Below, piece by piece: positions 6,119 to 13,117 of a stretch of 23,860 nucleotides of DNA. Numbering within the stretch: position 1 is the stretch's first letter; each line of letters starts with the position of its first letter. A program made the translations under genes and the position numbers. This stretch comes from a virus. The stretch is taken from IMG/VR virus record IMGVR_UViG_3300025120_011200, positions 1 to 23,860 of that record. One strand, given 5' to 3'. The notes below the pieces were generated by a model. It was given only the letters and a program-made list of their open reading frames with translations, did no database searches and was not told the origin of the DNA.

Positions 6119-7041
6119 GGTTTAAAATAATTATATTTATTTAAAATAATTTTTAATTCTTTTTTAGATAGACATACCTTATCACTTGTGAATTCTTTTT
6201 TATAGTTAGCATCTATTATATCTTTATAATGCATATAAATAGTACCATCTACATTTGGGTGACATCTTGGTGATTCTTCTTTTGATATCATCATTTCGTG
6301 AATTTTTTCAGATATTCTTGGTTTACCTATTTTATATACTAACCCAAATTTTTCTTCAAATATTTCAAATAAATCTTTAACTAAAAATGATTTTAAATCA
6401 GGTATAACATTAAAACCACTAGTATTAAGTCCTTTTTCAATTAAATCCATTGCCTCTTCTATATTAATCATAAAACGAGTCATTTGTTCTGAGTATAAAG
6501 TTAGAGGATATTTTTTATTGATTGAGTCCCAAATTAATGGTATAATACTACCAGTAGAATTAATAACATTACCGTATATTGCGGTAGATAAACGCACGTT
6601 AGAATCTTCAGCATTGACTATGAATGATTCACCTGCTACAAATTTCATCGCGCCATATAATGTAGTTGCTGATCTAGATTTATCTGAAGATATAAAACAA
6701 GCTGCTTCAAAATTATTTTCTTCAGCTGCCCTTCTAGAATTTAAGGCTCCCTCGATAATTACTTTTATTGATTCTTCAACATTTTGGTCAACTGCTCCTA
6801 TTTGTTTTAATGAAGCAGTAAAAATACCAATATCATGACCTTTTGATGATCTTTTTAATAGATCAAAGTTACGAATATCACCTATTACACATTTAATTTT
6901 AGGAAATTGCTGTTTAAGATAATAATGTTTTGCTTCATCTCTAGAATAAATTGTAATTTTATTATCGTTATAATAACGTTTAACTAAATTTTTACCTAAA
7001 AAACCTGCTCCACCAGTTATAAATATTTTTTTATTTTTCAT
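6115..7041 (-). CDS. PseB/WbjB-like NDP-sugar 4,6-dehydratase
   Basis: A 308-residue extended SDR of the inverting UDP-HexNAc 4,6-dehydratase group (PseB, FlaA1, CapE, WbjB), which oxidise C4, remove water from C5/C6 and may epimerise C5. Visible motifs are G-G-A-G-F-L-G (10-16), the family signature S-S-D-K-S at 118-122 in place of the usual S-T-D-K-A, Y-G-A-M-K at 129-133 supplying Tyr and Lys, and M-T-R-F-M-I close to position 190, equivalent to the M-T-R-F-W/F found in PseB. It is translationally coupled to the RmlD-like gene downstream and follows an SDR gene by two bases. UDP-GlcNAc, available in any host, is the likely substrate; that is inference. Confidence 0.8.
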   Translation of the reverse strand: MKNKKIFITGGAGFLGKNLVKRYYNDNKITIYSRDEAKHYYLKQQFPKIKCVIGDIRNFDLLKRSSKGHDIGIFTASLKQIGAVDQNVEESIKVIIEGALNSRRAAEENNFEAACFISSDKSRSATTLYGAMKFVAGESFIVNAEDSNVRLSTAIYGNVINSTGSIIPLIWDSINKKYPLTLYSEQMTRFMINIEEAMDLIEKGLNTSGFNVIPDLKSFLVKDLFEIFEEKFGLVYKIGKPRISEKIHEMMISKEESPRCHPNVDGTIYMHYKDIIDANYKKEFTSDKVCLSKKELKIILNKYNYFKP

Positions 7042-7043
7042 AA

Positions 7044-7802
7044 TTAAATAAAAAGTGTATTATATACATTATTTATTCCTTGTTTTAACCCTATTAGATT
7101 TAAATCATAATTTTTATAATTCCCCATATAAGGACTACCTAATTTTTTATTTTCTATTTTAATCTCACAGTGGTGATTATTTCTTGTATTAACATAATCA
7201 GCAATTTCTTTTAAAGAATAACTTTCTTTATAACAACAATCTATTAATTTAATACTAGGGTTTAATATAATAAAATTTATAATAGTAACCAAATCATCCA
7301 TGTAAATAAAATCAAATAATTTATTTTGATGTATTACTATAGGTTTTCTAGCTTTATAATTATTTAAACATGTTTTAATAAATCTAGTATCTGATTCATT
7401 TTCATCAAATACTCCAAATATTCTAATATTATTTAATTTAGAATGTGAACTAACTATATCCCAAATAATAGATTTACTTAAACCATAAGGATCTGAAGGC
7501 CAATTCAATTCGGCTCCAGAACCAAGATTAATTAATTGTCCAAACTTATGAGTATTAGCCATTAAATTATAAAACATTTTTAAATTATTAGCTAATGTGT
7601 CATTTTCATCTTTCTTTAATCTACTCCCACCACAAATCGCTGTGTGTATTATTACATCAAAATATTTATCCCTAAAAAAATTATTAGTTGATTCTCTATC
7701 TGTTAAATCAAAATCATCTTTGCCTATTCCAATAGTAGAATTAAGTTTAGATATTAAACTACTTCCTATATACCCATTTTTACCTGTAATTAATATTTTC
7801 AT
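7044..7802 (-). CDS. SDR-family sugar-nucleotide reductase/epimerase
   Basis: A 252-residue extended-SDR protein. It has the cofactor loop G-K-N-G-Y-I-G (7-13), D-F-D-L-T-D after the third strand as in GDP-fucose synthase-type enzymes, the serine in L-G-S-G at 93-96, and the catalytic Y-G-L-S-K at 106-110. It is shorter than typical Fcl or RmlD (about 290-320), with a compact C-terminal substrate domain. Its ATG overlaps the stop of the E1-beta-like gene by four bases (ATGA). Immediately after a thiamine-diphosphate enzyme, it sits where the yersiniose pathway has its reductase YerF, so reduction of a ketone formed by branching is one hypothesis. Simple 4-keto reduction is the alternative. 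Confidence 0.75.
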   Translation of the reverse strand: MKILITGKNGYIGSSLISKLNSTIGIGKDDFDLTDRESTNNFFRDKYFDVIIHTAICGGSRLKKDENDTLANNLKMFYNLMANTHKFGQLINLGSGAELNWPSDPYGLSKSIIWDIVSSHSKLNNIRIFGVFDENESDTRFIKTCLNNYKARKPIVIHQNKLFDFIYMDDLVTIINFIILNPSIKLIDCCYKESYSLKEIADYVNTRNNHHCEIKIENKKLGSPYMGNYKNYDLNLIGLKQGINNVYNTLFI

Positions 7803-8335
7803 TTTGTTTTACAATAATCAGCAAATTCAACTAATATAGTATTAACATTATCTTTTCTATTTAATGCCTTAGTATAAGAAGGTAGTATATCTTCTGGTTC
7901 TATTAATTCTATAATTTCGGTATTCGTAGTCATATTTCGAAACGCTTCAGCAAAATTACCTTTATGTTGACATTGTGGGTCAACAGGTTGTTCACTACCT
8001 ACTGCTACTCTAATTATAACTTTAGGTGTTAATTTTCCATTAGACATACTTTTAAATTTATCTAGATGATTTACTATTTGGTCAGTACCCATTAATAAAA
8101 AATTCCACCTTGGATAAGTTGAAACCGGTATTAAACCTTCTATAGCCATACCATTTGCTAAACCAGATTGTAAGTACTCAGCAACAGGTAATTCCATTCT
8201 TTTATCTTCTGGGAGATGAGATAATGAATCGTACAACCCAGTTCCTTCATATTCAACTGCTTGACCTATAAAAATTGTTTTAGGGTGATTAGCTAACATA
8301 CTCATTGCTTTTACTATTTCTTCAGTATACTTCAT
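7799..8335 (-). CDS. E1-beta-like subunit (Pyr domain) of a thiamine-diphosphate enzyme
   Basis: A 178-residue protein matching the pyrimidine-binding domain of two-subunit 2-oxo-acid dehydrogenase E1-beta chains. E-L-P-V-A-E at 48-53 places Glu53 where the thiamine-activating glutamate sits. A-N-G-M-A-I-E-G-L-I-P-V (60-71) and F-L-L-M-G-T-D-Q-I-V-N-H (79-90), then K-F-K-S-M-S-N-G, align well with E1-beta of pyruvate and acetoin dehydrogenases. The usual C-terminal transketolase_C domain (about 140 residues) is absent: the stop is followed by a coupled SDR gene, not by a remnant. With the partner at 8343-8969 this makes a minimal Pyr + PP enzyme. No E2/E3 genes or lipoyl domains are nearby, so an oxidative dehydrogenase role is unlikely; carboligation or decarboxylation in sugar synthesis is inferred. 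Confidence 0.85.
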   Translation of the reverse strand: MKYTEEIVKAMSMLANHPKTIFIGQAVEYEGTGLYDSLSHLPEDKRMELPVAEYLQSGLANGMAIEGLIPVSTYPRWNFLLMGTDQIVNHLDKFKSMSNGKLTPKVIIRVAVGSEQPVDPQCQHKGNFAEAFRNMTTNTEIIELIEPEDILPSYTKALNRKDNVNTILVEFADYCKTK

Positions 8336-8342
8336 ATTTTTA

Positions 8343-8969
8343 TTAAAATTGTACTCTTATACCCGCTCCAGCATGTGGATATTTAGTATTATCATATTGA
8401 TAATATATTAAATTCTTTTGTTTTACAATTCCACCTTTATATTCTGATTCTAGATAATATGGTGTATCCCTTTTCCAAATATCGGGTGTAGGTGTACATA
8501 CTGATTTTTTATTATCTTCTACAATAAAAGTAATAGGTAAGTTATGATTTAATGAATATTTATATGCCTCATGGAAATGTCCAGTTTCAGCACTCATATC
8601 ACCTACCCAACACCAAACTTTATTTAATTTTTTCTGGAGTTTAATAGCTAAGGCTATACCTGAAGCTATTGATGGTATACCACCTACTATAGAACTACAT
8701 ATAAATTTATATTCAGGAAGATTAGCTACCATAGATTTACCATCTCTAATATTAGATTCCATAATATCCTGAGGTATGCCTTTTAATAGACCTTGATAAT
8801 GATTTCTCCAAGTACAACATACCCAATCATTTTTAATATCTATATTTTTAAATAATTCTATCATTATATCCTCATTACTATGATATAAATGAATAGGTGC
8901 TTTTATTTCTCCATTATTAAAAGCATCTCCAATTTTAGTTTCAAAGTTTATTAATTCTTCTTTTACCAT
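8343..8969 (-). CDS. E1-alpha-like subunit (PP domain) of a thiamine-diphosphate enzyme
   Basis: A 208-residue protein corresponding to the diphosphate-binding domain of E1-alpha/transketolase-type enzymes. R-N-H-Y-Q-G-L-L-K-G at 55-64 matches the E1-alpha R-x-H-x3-L-x-x-G region. G-D-M at 123-125 and D-N at 152-153 fall at the exact spacing of the GDG-x26-NN thiamine motif, with F-H-E-A and L-P-I-T-F-I-V-E between them as in E1-alpha. The third Gly is Met and the first Asn is Asp, so metal coordination would use Asp124 and Asp152: an unusual but feasible site. It is much shorter than dehydrogenase E1-alpha (about 320-380). Its start overlaps the RmlB-like gene by seven bases; the beta-like gene follows seven bases on. 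Confidence 0.85.
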   Translation of the reverse strand: MVKEELINFETKIGDAFNNGEIKAPIHLYHSNEDIMIELFKNIDIKNDWVCCTWRNHYQGLLKGIPQDIMESNIRDGKSMVANLPEYKFICSSIVGGIPSIASGIALAIKLQKKLNKVWCWVGDMSAETGHFHEAYKYSLNHNLPITFIVEDNKKSVCTPTPDIWKRDTPYYLESEYKGGIVKQKNLIYYQYDNTKYPHAGAGIRVQF

Positions 8970-9949
8970 ATAAAATTTGTTTTATAATAATCAATTATAT
9001 TAGATAATTCATTATCAAACACCATTTTAGGTTTCCAACCTAATAATCTTAATTTACTATCATTTAAAGCATATCTAACATCTTGACCTTGTCTTGAGTA
9101 ATTTAAATCTAAATAATCACTAAAATCTTCACCTATTATTTCTCCAGGGGAAAGATATATATTAACATCTTTACCCATTGTTCTAATTAATTTACTTACA
9201 GTATCCCAATTACTTTGTTCAAATCCCCCACAAATATTATATATTTCATTTTTAACTCCACTTTCAATAATAGTTAATACAGCATTGGCAGTATCTTGGG
9301 CATGTAGCCAATTACGAATAGGATCACCATTATTATGTAGTGGTATTTTTTTACCTAAACCTAAATATTTAATGGCTTTTGGTATTAATTTTTCGGTATA
9401 TTGTCCTACCCCATAATTATTTGTTGGTCTTAATATAACATAAGGTATATTATATGTTCTACCCCAAGCTGTAATTAATTGATCAGCTGCTGCTTTTGTT
9501 GCTGAATATGGGTTTGAGGGTTTTAAAATATCTGTTTCAATATGTTCTCCTTCTGTAATATCACCATAAACCTCATCTGTAGAGAAATGTAATAATATAG
9601 GTAATTTATCTGTTTCTGCTCTGTAATTTCTAATTAATTCTAATAAATTATGTACTCCATTAATATTTGAATGAACAAAATTTTCACTTTTAACTATAGA
9701 ATTACCTACGTGGGTTTCAGCTGCCGTGTTAATAATATAATCACATTCATAAAGAAATTCTATATCATTTATATCAGTTTCTTCAAAAATAAAATTAGGA
9801 TATTCTAAAAATTCATCTAATAAATTTGGGTTTGAAGCATAAGTCATTACATCAATTCCTCTTACATACCATCCTTTCTTTAAACATTCTCTTGTTACAT
9901 AAGAACCTATAAATCCTAAACAACCAGTTATATAAACTATTTTACCCAT
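8963..9949 (-). CDS. rmlB: RmlB-like NDP-glucose 4,6-dehydratase
   Basis: A 328-residue extended SDR converting an NDP-hexose, in RmlB dTDP-glucose, to the 4-keto-6-deoxy sugar. It shows G-C-L-G-F-I-G (9-15), the RmlB-type catalytic S-T-D-E-V-Y-G (123-129, Asp125/Glu126), Y-S-A-T-K at 148-152, and N-N-Y-G-V-G-Q-Y followed by K-L-I-P-K-A-I and R-N-W-L-H, all characteristic of RmlB. Full length is normal. There is no RmlA, RmlC or RmlD partner in the expected order. Instead it lies between a histidine-type DegT 3-dehydratase and a thiamine enzyme, overlapping both genes by 7-8 bases. The nucleotide could be dTDP or another; RmlB and CDP-glucose dehydratases are related, but this one matches RmlB better. 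Confidence 0.85.
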   Translation of the reverse strand: MGKIVYITGCLGFIGSYVTRECLKKGWYVRGIDVMTYASNPNLLDEFLEYPNFIFEETDINDIEFLYECDYIINTAAETHVGNSIVKSENFVHSNINGVHNLLELIRNYRAETDKLPILLHFSTDEVYGDITEGEHIETDILKPSNPYSATKAAADQLITAWGRTYNIPYVILRPTNNYGVGQYTEKLIPKAIKYLGLGKKIPLHNNGDPIRNWLHAQDTANAVLTIIESGVKNEIYNICGGFEQSNWDTVSKLIRTMGKDVNIYLSPGEIIGEDFSDYLDLNYSRQGQDVRYALNDSKLRLLGWKPKMVFDNELSNIIDYYKTNFIW

Positions 9950-11096
9950 AATTATTAATTATTGATGTTATTTGATTAATTTCATCCTCTGTTAAATCTT
10001 GATGGTTTGGGATATAAAATCCTATTTTATTTACTAATTCACAATTAGGTAATGATGGAATATCATTTTCATTATACCACATAGGTTTAGTAGCCATATT
10101 ACCTGCTATTAAAGGTCTAACTTCTATATTATTATTTTGTAACTCTTGGGCTATCTCATTCCTATTTGTATTTAATATAGGAATAGCAAAACTGGAAACA
10201 AAATCATTTTCATTTTCCTTTAATTTTAAAATATTATTTTTTATTTTACGTCTATAATGGTGGAAATTAACTCTACGTTTATAAGAATATTCATCTAATT
10301 TATCTATTGCTCTTAAACCAATAAAAGCTTGTAAATCAGTTGATCTAACATTTAACCCAGGTACATAGAAATTATATAATGAATCAAAATCATTACTATT
10401 AAATTCTTTTCTTAATTTAGTTTGAGCATCTTTAGGTAAATCTCTATCCCAACCATGACTTCTCATCATTAAAAGTAAATGATATAACTCTTCATCATCT
10501 GTGTTTATAAATCCTCCTTCTATAGTAGATAAATGGTGACCAAAGTACATTGAATAAAATGAAGCTAAACCAAAACTACCTAAATATTTATTTTGATTTT
10601 TAGATCCCATACTTTCACAAACATCTTCAAGTAGTGTTACATTATATTGTTCACACAATAAAACTATTTCTTCCATATTTGGAACTAATCCAAGTGGTGA
10701 TACTAATATAAAAGTTGAAGGGTCGTGTTTTTGAAATAATTGTTCTAAGTGTTTTAAATCACAAGATAAATCTTCTAAATTACAATCACACATATAAGTT
10801 TCATATCCTAACAACATAGGTGAACTTACATCTGTTGACCAACTTAATCCTGGGACTATAATTTTATTATTTCTTGATTTACTATGATATTTTAGGGCTG
10901 CTAAAGTTAATAATATTGAAGATGATCCTGAATTTACAAATATAGAATATTTAGTGCCAATTTTAGTAGCCCATTTTTGTTCTAATTCTAATGTTAAAGG
11001 ACCCTTAGTTAATCTTGGTATTTCATCTTGTGATAACCAGTTTACTAAAGCATTAATATCATTTTTATCAATTGTATCACTAACTAATTTTATCAT
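9942..11096 (-). CDS. ColD-like PLP-dependent sugar 3-dehydratase (DegT family, Lys replaced by His)
   Basis: A 384-residue DegT/DnrJ/EryC1/StrS protein. Substrate entry region T-K-G-P, phosphate loop N-S-G-S-S-S (55-60) and the cofactor Asp in L-L-E-D (155-158) are intact, but the position of the PLP-binding lysine reads F-G-H-H-L-S-T-I-E-G-G (185-195), with His187 at the Lys position. This histidine is the hallmark of GDP-4-keto-6-deoxymannose 3-dehydratase (ColD) and RfbH-type 3-dehydratases, which remove the C3 hydroxyl rather than transaminate. The following T-D-D-E-E-L-Y-H and R-S-H-G-W-D-R-D-L-P, and V-R-P-L-I-A-G-N near the C terminus, also resemble ColD. It overlaps Fcl-like (17 bases) and RmlB-like (8 bases) genes. 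Calling it an aminotransferase would be wrong on this evidence. Confidence 0.82.
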   Translation of the reverse strand: MIKLVSDTIDKNDINALVNWLSQDEIPRLTKGPLTLELEQKWATKIGTKYSIFVNSGSSSILLTLAALKYHSKSRNNKIIVPGLSWSTDVSSPMLLGYETYMCDCNLEDLSCDLKHLEQLFQKHDPSTFILVSPLGLVPNMEEIVLLCEQYNVTLLEDVCESMGSKNQNKYLGSFGLASFYSMYFGHHLSTIEGGFINTDDEELYHLLLMMRSHGWDRDLPKDAQTKLRKEFNSNDFDSLYNFYVPGLNVRSTDLQAFIGLRAIDKLDEYSYKRRVNFHHYRRKIKNNILKLKENENDFVSSFAIPILNTNRNEIAQELQNNNIEVRPLIAGNMATKPMWYNENDIPSLPNCELVNKIGFYIPNHQDLTEDEINQITSIINNYG

Positions 11097-11970
11097 AAAC
11101 TTGTTTTAATCCTTCTTTTAAACCTGTAAATTTAAAAAGTGGAAATATTTTTAATAACTTGTTATTACTAACGTCTTTTCTAAATTGACCATCTAAATCC
11201 GGTCTATCATAGATAATTTCATAATCTTTTTCTGTAACTTCTAAAGCAATTTTAGCCATTTCATCTATAGAATAATTAAAATTAGGTGATACATTAAAAT
11301 TTTCAGTAATATCATTATCAATAACTAATTTAATAATGGCTGCTAAATCTCCTGCATACATAAATTGTCTTAATGGTTTACCTGTACCTAATAAATGTAA
11401 TGTTTTATCTTTACTATTCCTAATTTTATTTAATAAAGCTGTTATAAAATGCATTTTGCTTTCATCATGCATATTATCATAATCTCCATATAAATTACAT
11501 GGAATTAAATAATTATATTTAGTCCCAAATTGTTTATTATAAGCATCAATTTGAACGGCTAAACAACGTTTAGCATAACCATAACTAAAATTAGAAGGAG
11601 GTGGTGGTCCTATAAATAAATCTTCTTCCTTCATAGGATAATTATCAACTACACTAGGATAAATGCAAGTGCTTAAAATACCAATAAATCTTTTTATATT
11701 ATATTCTTTACATACTTTAACTATATTAGTATTGATTAAAATGTTATCATCAAAATAATCAGCAGGGTATTTTAAATTATCTTGTATACCTCCTACACGG
11801 GCAGCTAAATGTATAACTACATCAGGTGTATAAGATGAAATCATCCATTTTACTTTGTTTATATCTGTTAGATCACAATCTTTGCTACTTAAGTATATAG
11901 CATTAGGTAAAATTTCTTGTAGATGTTTACCTACTAAGCCTGTACCACCTGTTACTAATATTTTACTCAT
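11080..11970 (-). CDS. fcl: GDP-L-fucose synthase / GDP-L-colitose synthase-like epimerase-reductase
   Basis: A 296-residue SDR that epimerises and then reduces a GDP-4-keto-6-deoxy sugar with NADPH. It carries G-G-T-G-L-V-G (8-14), the Fcl signature A-A-R-V-G-G-I (56-62), L-S-T-C-I-Y-P (99-105) with Cys102 at the position of the catalytic cysteine, Y-G-Y-A-K (130-134), and a histidine in K-M-H-F-I-T-A-L-L matching the second epimerisation residue. Length is close to the usual 310-320. ColC, which makes GDP-colitose, is a homologue that cannot be told apart by eye. Its neighbours are two 3-dehydratase-type enzymes and, one gene upstream, Gmd, so either GDP-L-fucose or a 3-deoxy analogue is possible. 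Overlaps its neighbours by 8-17 bases. Confidence 0.85.
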   Translation of the reverse strand: MSKILVTGGTGLVGKHLQEILPNAIYLSSKDCDLTDINKVKWMISSYTPDVVIHLAARVGGIQDNLKYPADYFDDNILINTNIVKVCKEYNIKRFIGILSTCIYPSVVDNYPMKEEDLFIGPPPPSNFSYGYAKRCLAVQIDAYNKQFGTKYNYLIPCNLYGDYDNMHDESKMHFITALLNKIRNSKDKTLHLLGTGKPLRQFMYAGDLAAIIKLVIDNDITENFNVSPNFNYSIDEMAKIALEVTEKDYEIIYDRPDLDGQFRKDVSNNKLLKIFPLFKFTGLKEGLKQVYDKIS

Positions 11971-13108
11971 ATTTAAAAAATTGTTTTATTTTATCACAAA
12001 CATAATCTACATCTTCTAGATCCATACCATGATGTGCTCCTAATAAAAATCCATCTTTCATTACTTTATCAGCATTTTTAAAATCCTGTAGATATTCTCT
12101 ATAAATGGGGTGTCTTGTAACATTTCCAGCAAATGTAACTCTAGTTTGTATGTTGTTATCTTCTAAATAATTAAGTAATTCTAATCTACGTTCAGTTTGT
12201 AAAGGGATAGCTAACCAATTAGGTTTAATGCTATCATCTGGGAGTAATATTTCTTTAACATCCTTAAGATTTTTTAAATAGCGTTCAACATTATCTCTCC
12301 GTTTTTGTTTAAAAGTTTGAAATCGTTCTAATTGGACTAAACCAAAAGCTGCACTCATTTCACTACATTTCATATTATAACCTAATACACCATATAAAAA
12401 TTTATAATCATAAGGTAAACCATCAACATCATGAGCAAATCGTTCATCCATATTTTCACTATTGTCCCCAATTCTACCCCAATCTCTATATTGTAAAGCC
12501 TTTTTAACATGTTTTTTATCATTGAACATTACCATTCCACCCATACCACCAGCTGTAATTACGTGTGAAGCATAAAAACTAGTAGTAGAAACATCTGATT
12601 CTTCGGTGTATGTAACGGTATCAGCTGAGTCCTCAATAATGTAAATATCTTGTCTATTCATTATTTCTAAACCTGCTCTAAGTAATGACCAATCTGGTTT
12701 ATTACCAATTAAATTAGGTACCATAATGGCTTTAGTATCTTTTGTTATGACATCTAAAATATCTTCTACAGTTGGAACATAAGATGTTAAATTTGAATCT
12801 ATAAAAATGGGTTTAAATCCTAACTGTATGATGGGAGCTAAGGTTGTAGAAAATGTTAGAGCGGGTGTTATAATTTTACTTCCCTTAGGTAAATCTAATG
12901 CAGCTAAAGCTAATAAACAAGCAGATGATCCAGAGTTAACAAACACTCCATATTTTTTTCCAAATTCTTTAGCAATTTTTTCTTCAAATTCAATAGAACG
13001 AGGGCCAAAACCAGCTAACCAACCATCTCTAAGACATTGTTCAACTGCTTCAATTTCTTTTTCACCATAAGCCTCTAATTTATTGGGGGCATACCATATT
13101 TTTTTCAT
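11963..13108 (-). CDS. RfbH-like PLP-dependent sugar 3-dehydratase (DegT family, Lys replaced by His, no Fe-S cysteines)
   Basis: A 381-residue DegT-family protein with N-S-G-S-S-A at 58-63, the cofactor Asp in I-I-E-D-S-A-D (Asp160), and S-F-Y-A-S-H-V-I-T-A-G-G (177-188) at the lysine motif, so His182 replaces the Schiff-base lysine. Downstream, R-D-W-G-R, F-L-Y-G-V-L-G-Y-N-M-K, R-R-D-N-V-E-R and Q-T-R-V-T-F-A-G-N-V-T-R-H-P follow RfbH (CDP-4-keto-6-deoxyglucose 3-dehydrase) more closely than ColD. However, the cysteine cluster that holds the [2Fe-2S] centre right after R-D-W-G-R in RfbH is missing; only four scattered cysteines exist. It probably deoxygenates C3 by a ColD-like, iron-independent route. 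Position between Gmd (nine bases away) and the Fcl-like gene suggests a GDP-sugar substrate. Confidence 0.82.
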   Translation of the reverse strand: MKKIWYAPNKLEAYGEKEIEAVEQCLRDGWLAGFGPRSIEFEEKIAKEFGKKYGVFVNSGSSACLLALAALDLPKGSKIITPALTFSTTLAPIIQLGFKPIFIDSNLTSYVPTVEDILDVITKDTKAIMVPNLIGNKPDWSLLRAGLEIMNRQDIYIIEDSADTVTYTEESDVSTTSFYASHVITAGGMGGMVMFNDKKHVKKALQYRDWGRIGDNSENMDERFAHDVDGLPYDYKFLYGVLGYNMKCSEMSAAFGLVQLERFQTFKQKRRDNVERYLKNLKDVKEILLPDDSIKPNWLAIPLQTERRLELLNYLEDNNIQTRVTFAGNVTRHPIYREYLQDFKNADKVMKDGFLLGAHHGMDLEDVDYVCDKIKQFFKYE

Positions 13109-13117
13109 AATTTAATT

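Noticed and set aside
6518-6838. Plus-strand open frame of 106 codons
   Set aside because: It is fully inside the PseB/WbjB-like gene, whose motifs are clear on the other strand; the plus-strand peptide has no recognisable domain. The other plus-strand frames (for example 7597-7839, 12807-13070, 16096-16338, 17469-17723, 21647-22131) are rejected for the same reason.
7799-8335. E1-beta gene truncated by a frameshift
   Set aside because: The stop overlaps the next ATG in a normal ATGA junction and no transketolase_C remnant is found in the following sequence, so the short length seems native.
7799-8969. Pyruvate or acetoin dehydrogenase as an auxiliary energy-metabolism gene
   Set aside because: No E2, E3 or lipoyl domain is present, both subunits are shortened, and the genes are embedded in a sugar operon.
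9942-11096. Perosamine-type aminotransferase
   Set aside because: The catalytic lysine position is His, as in 3-dehydratases; an aminotransferase would need the lysine.
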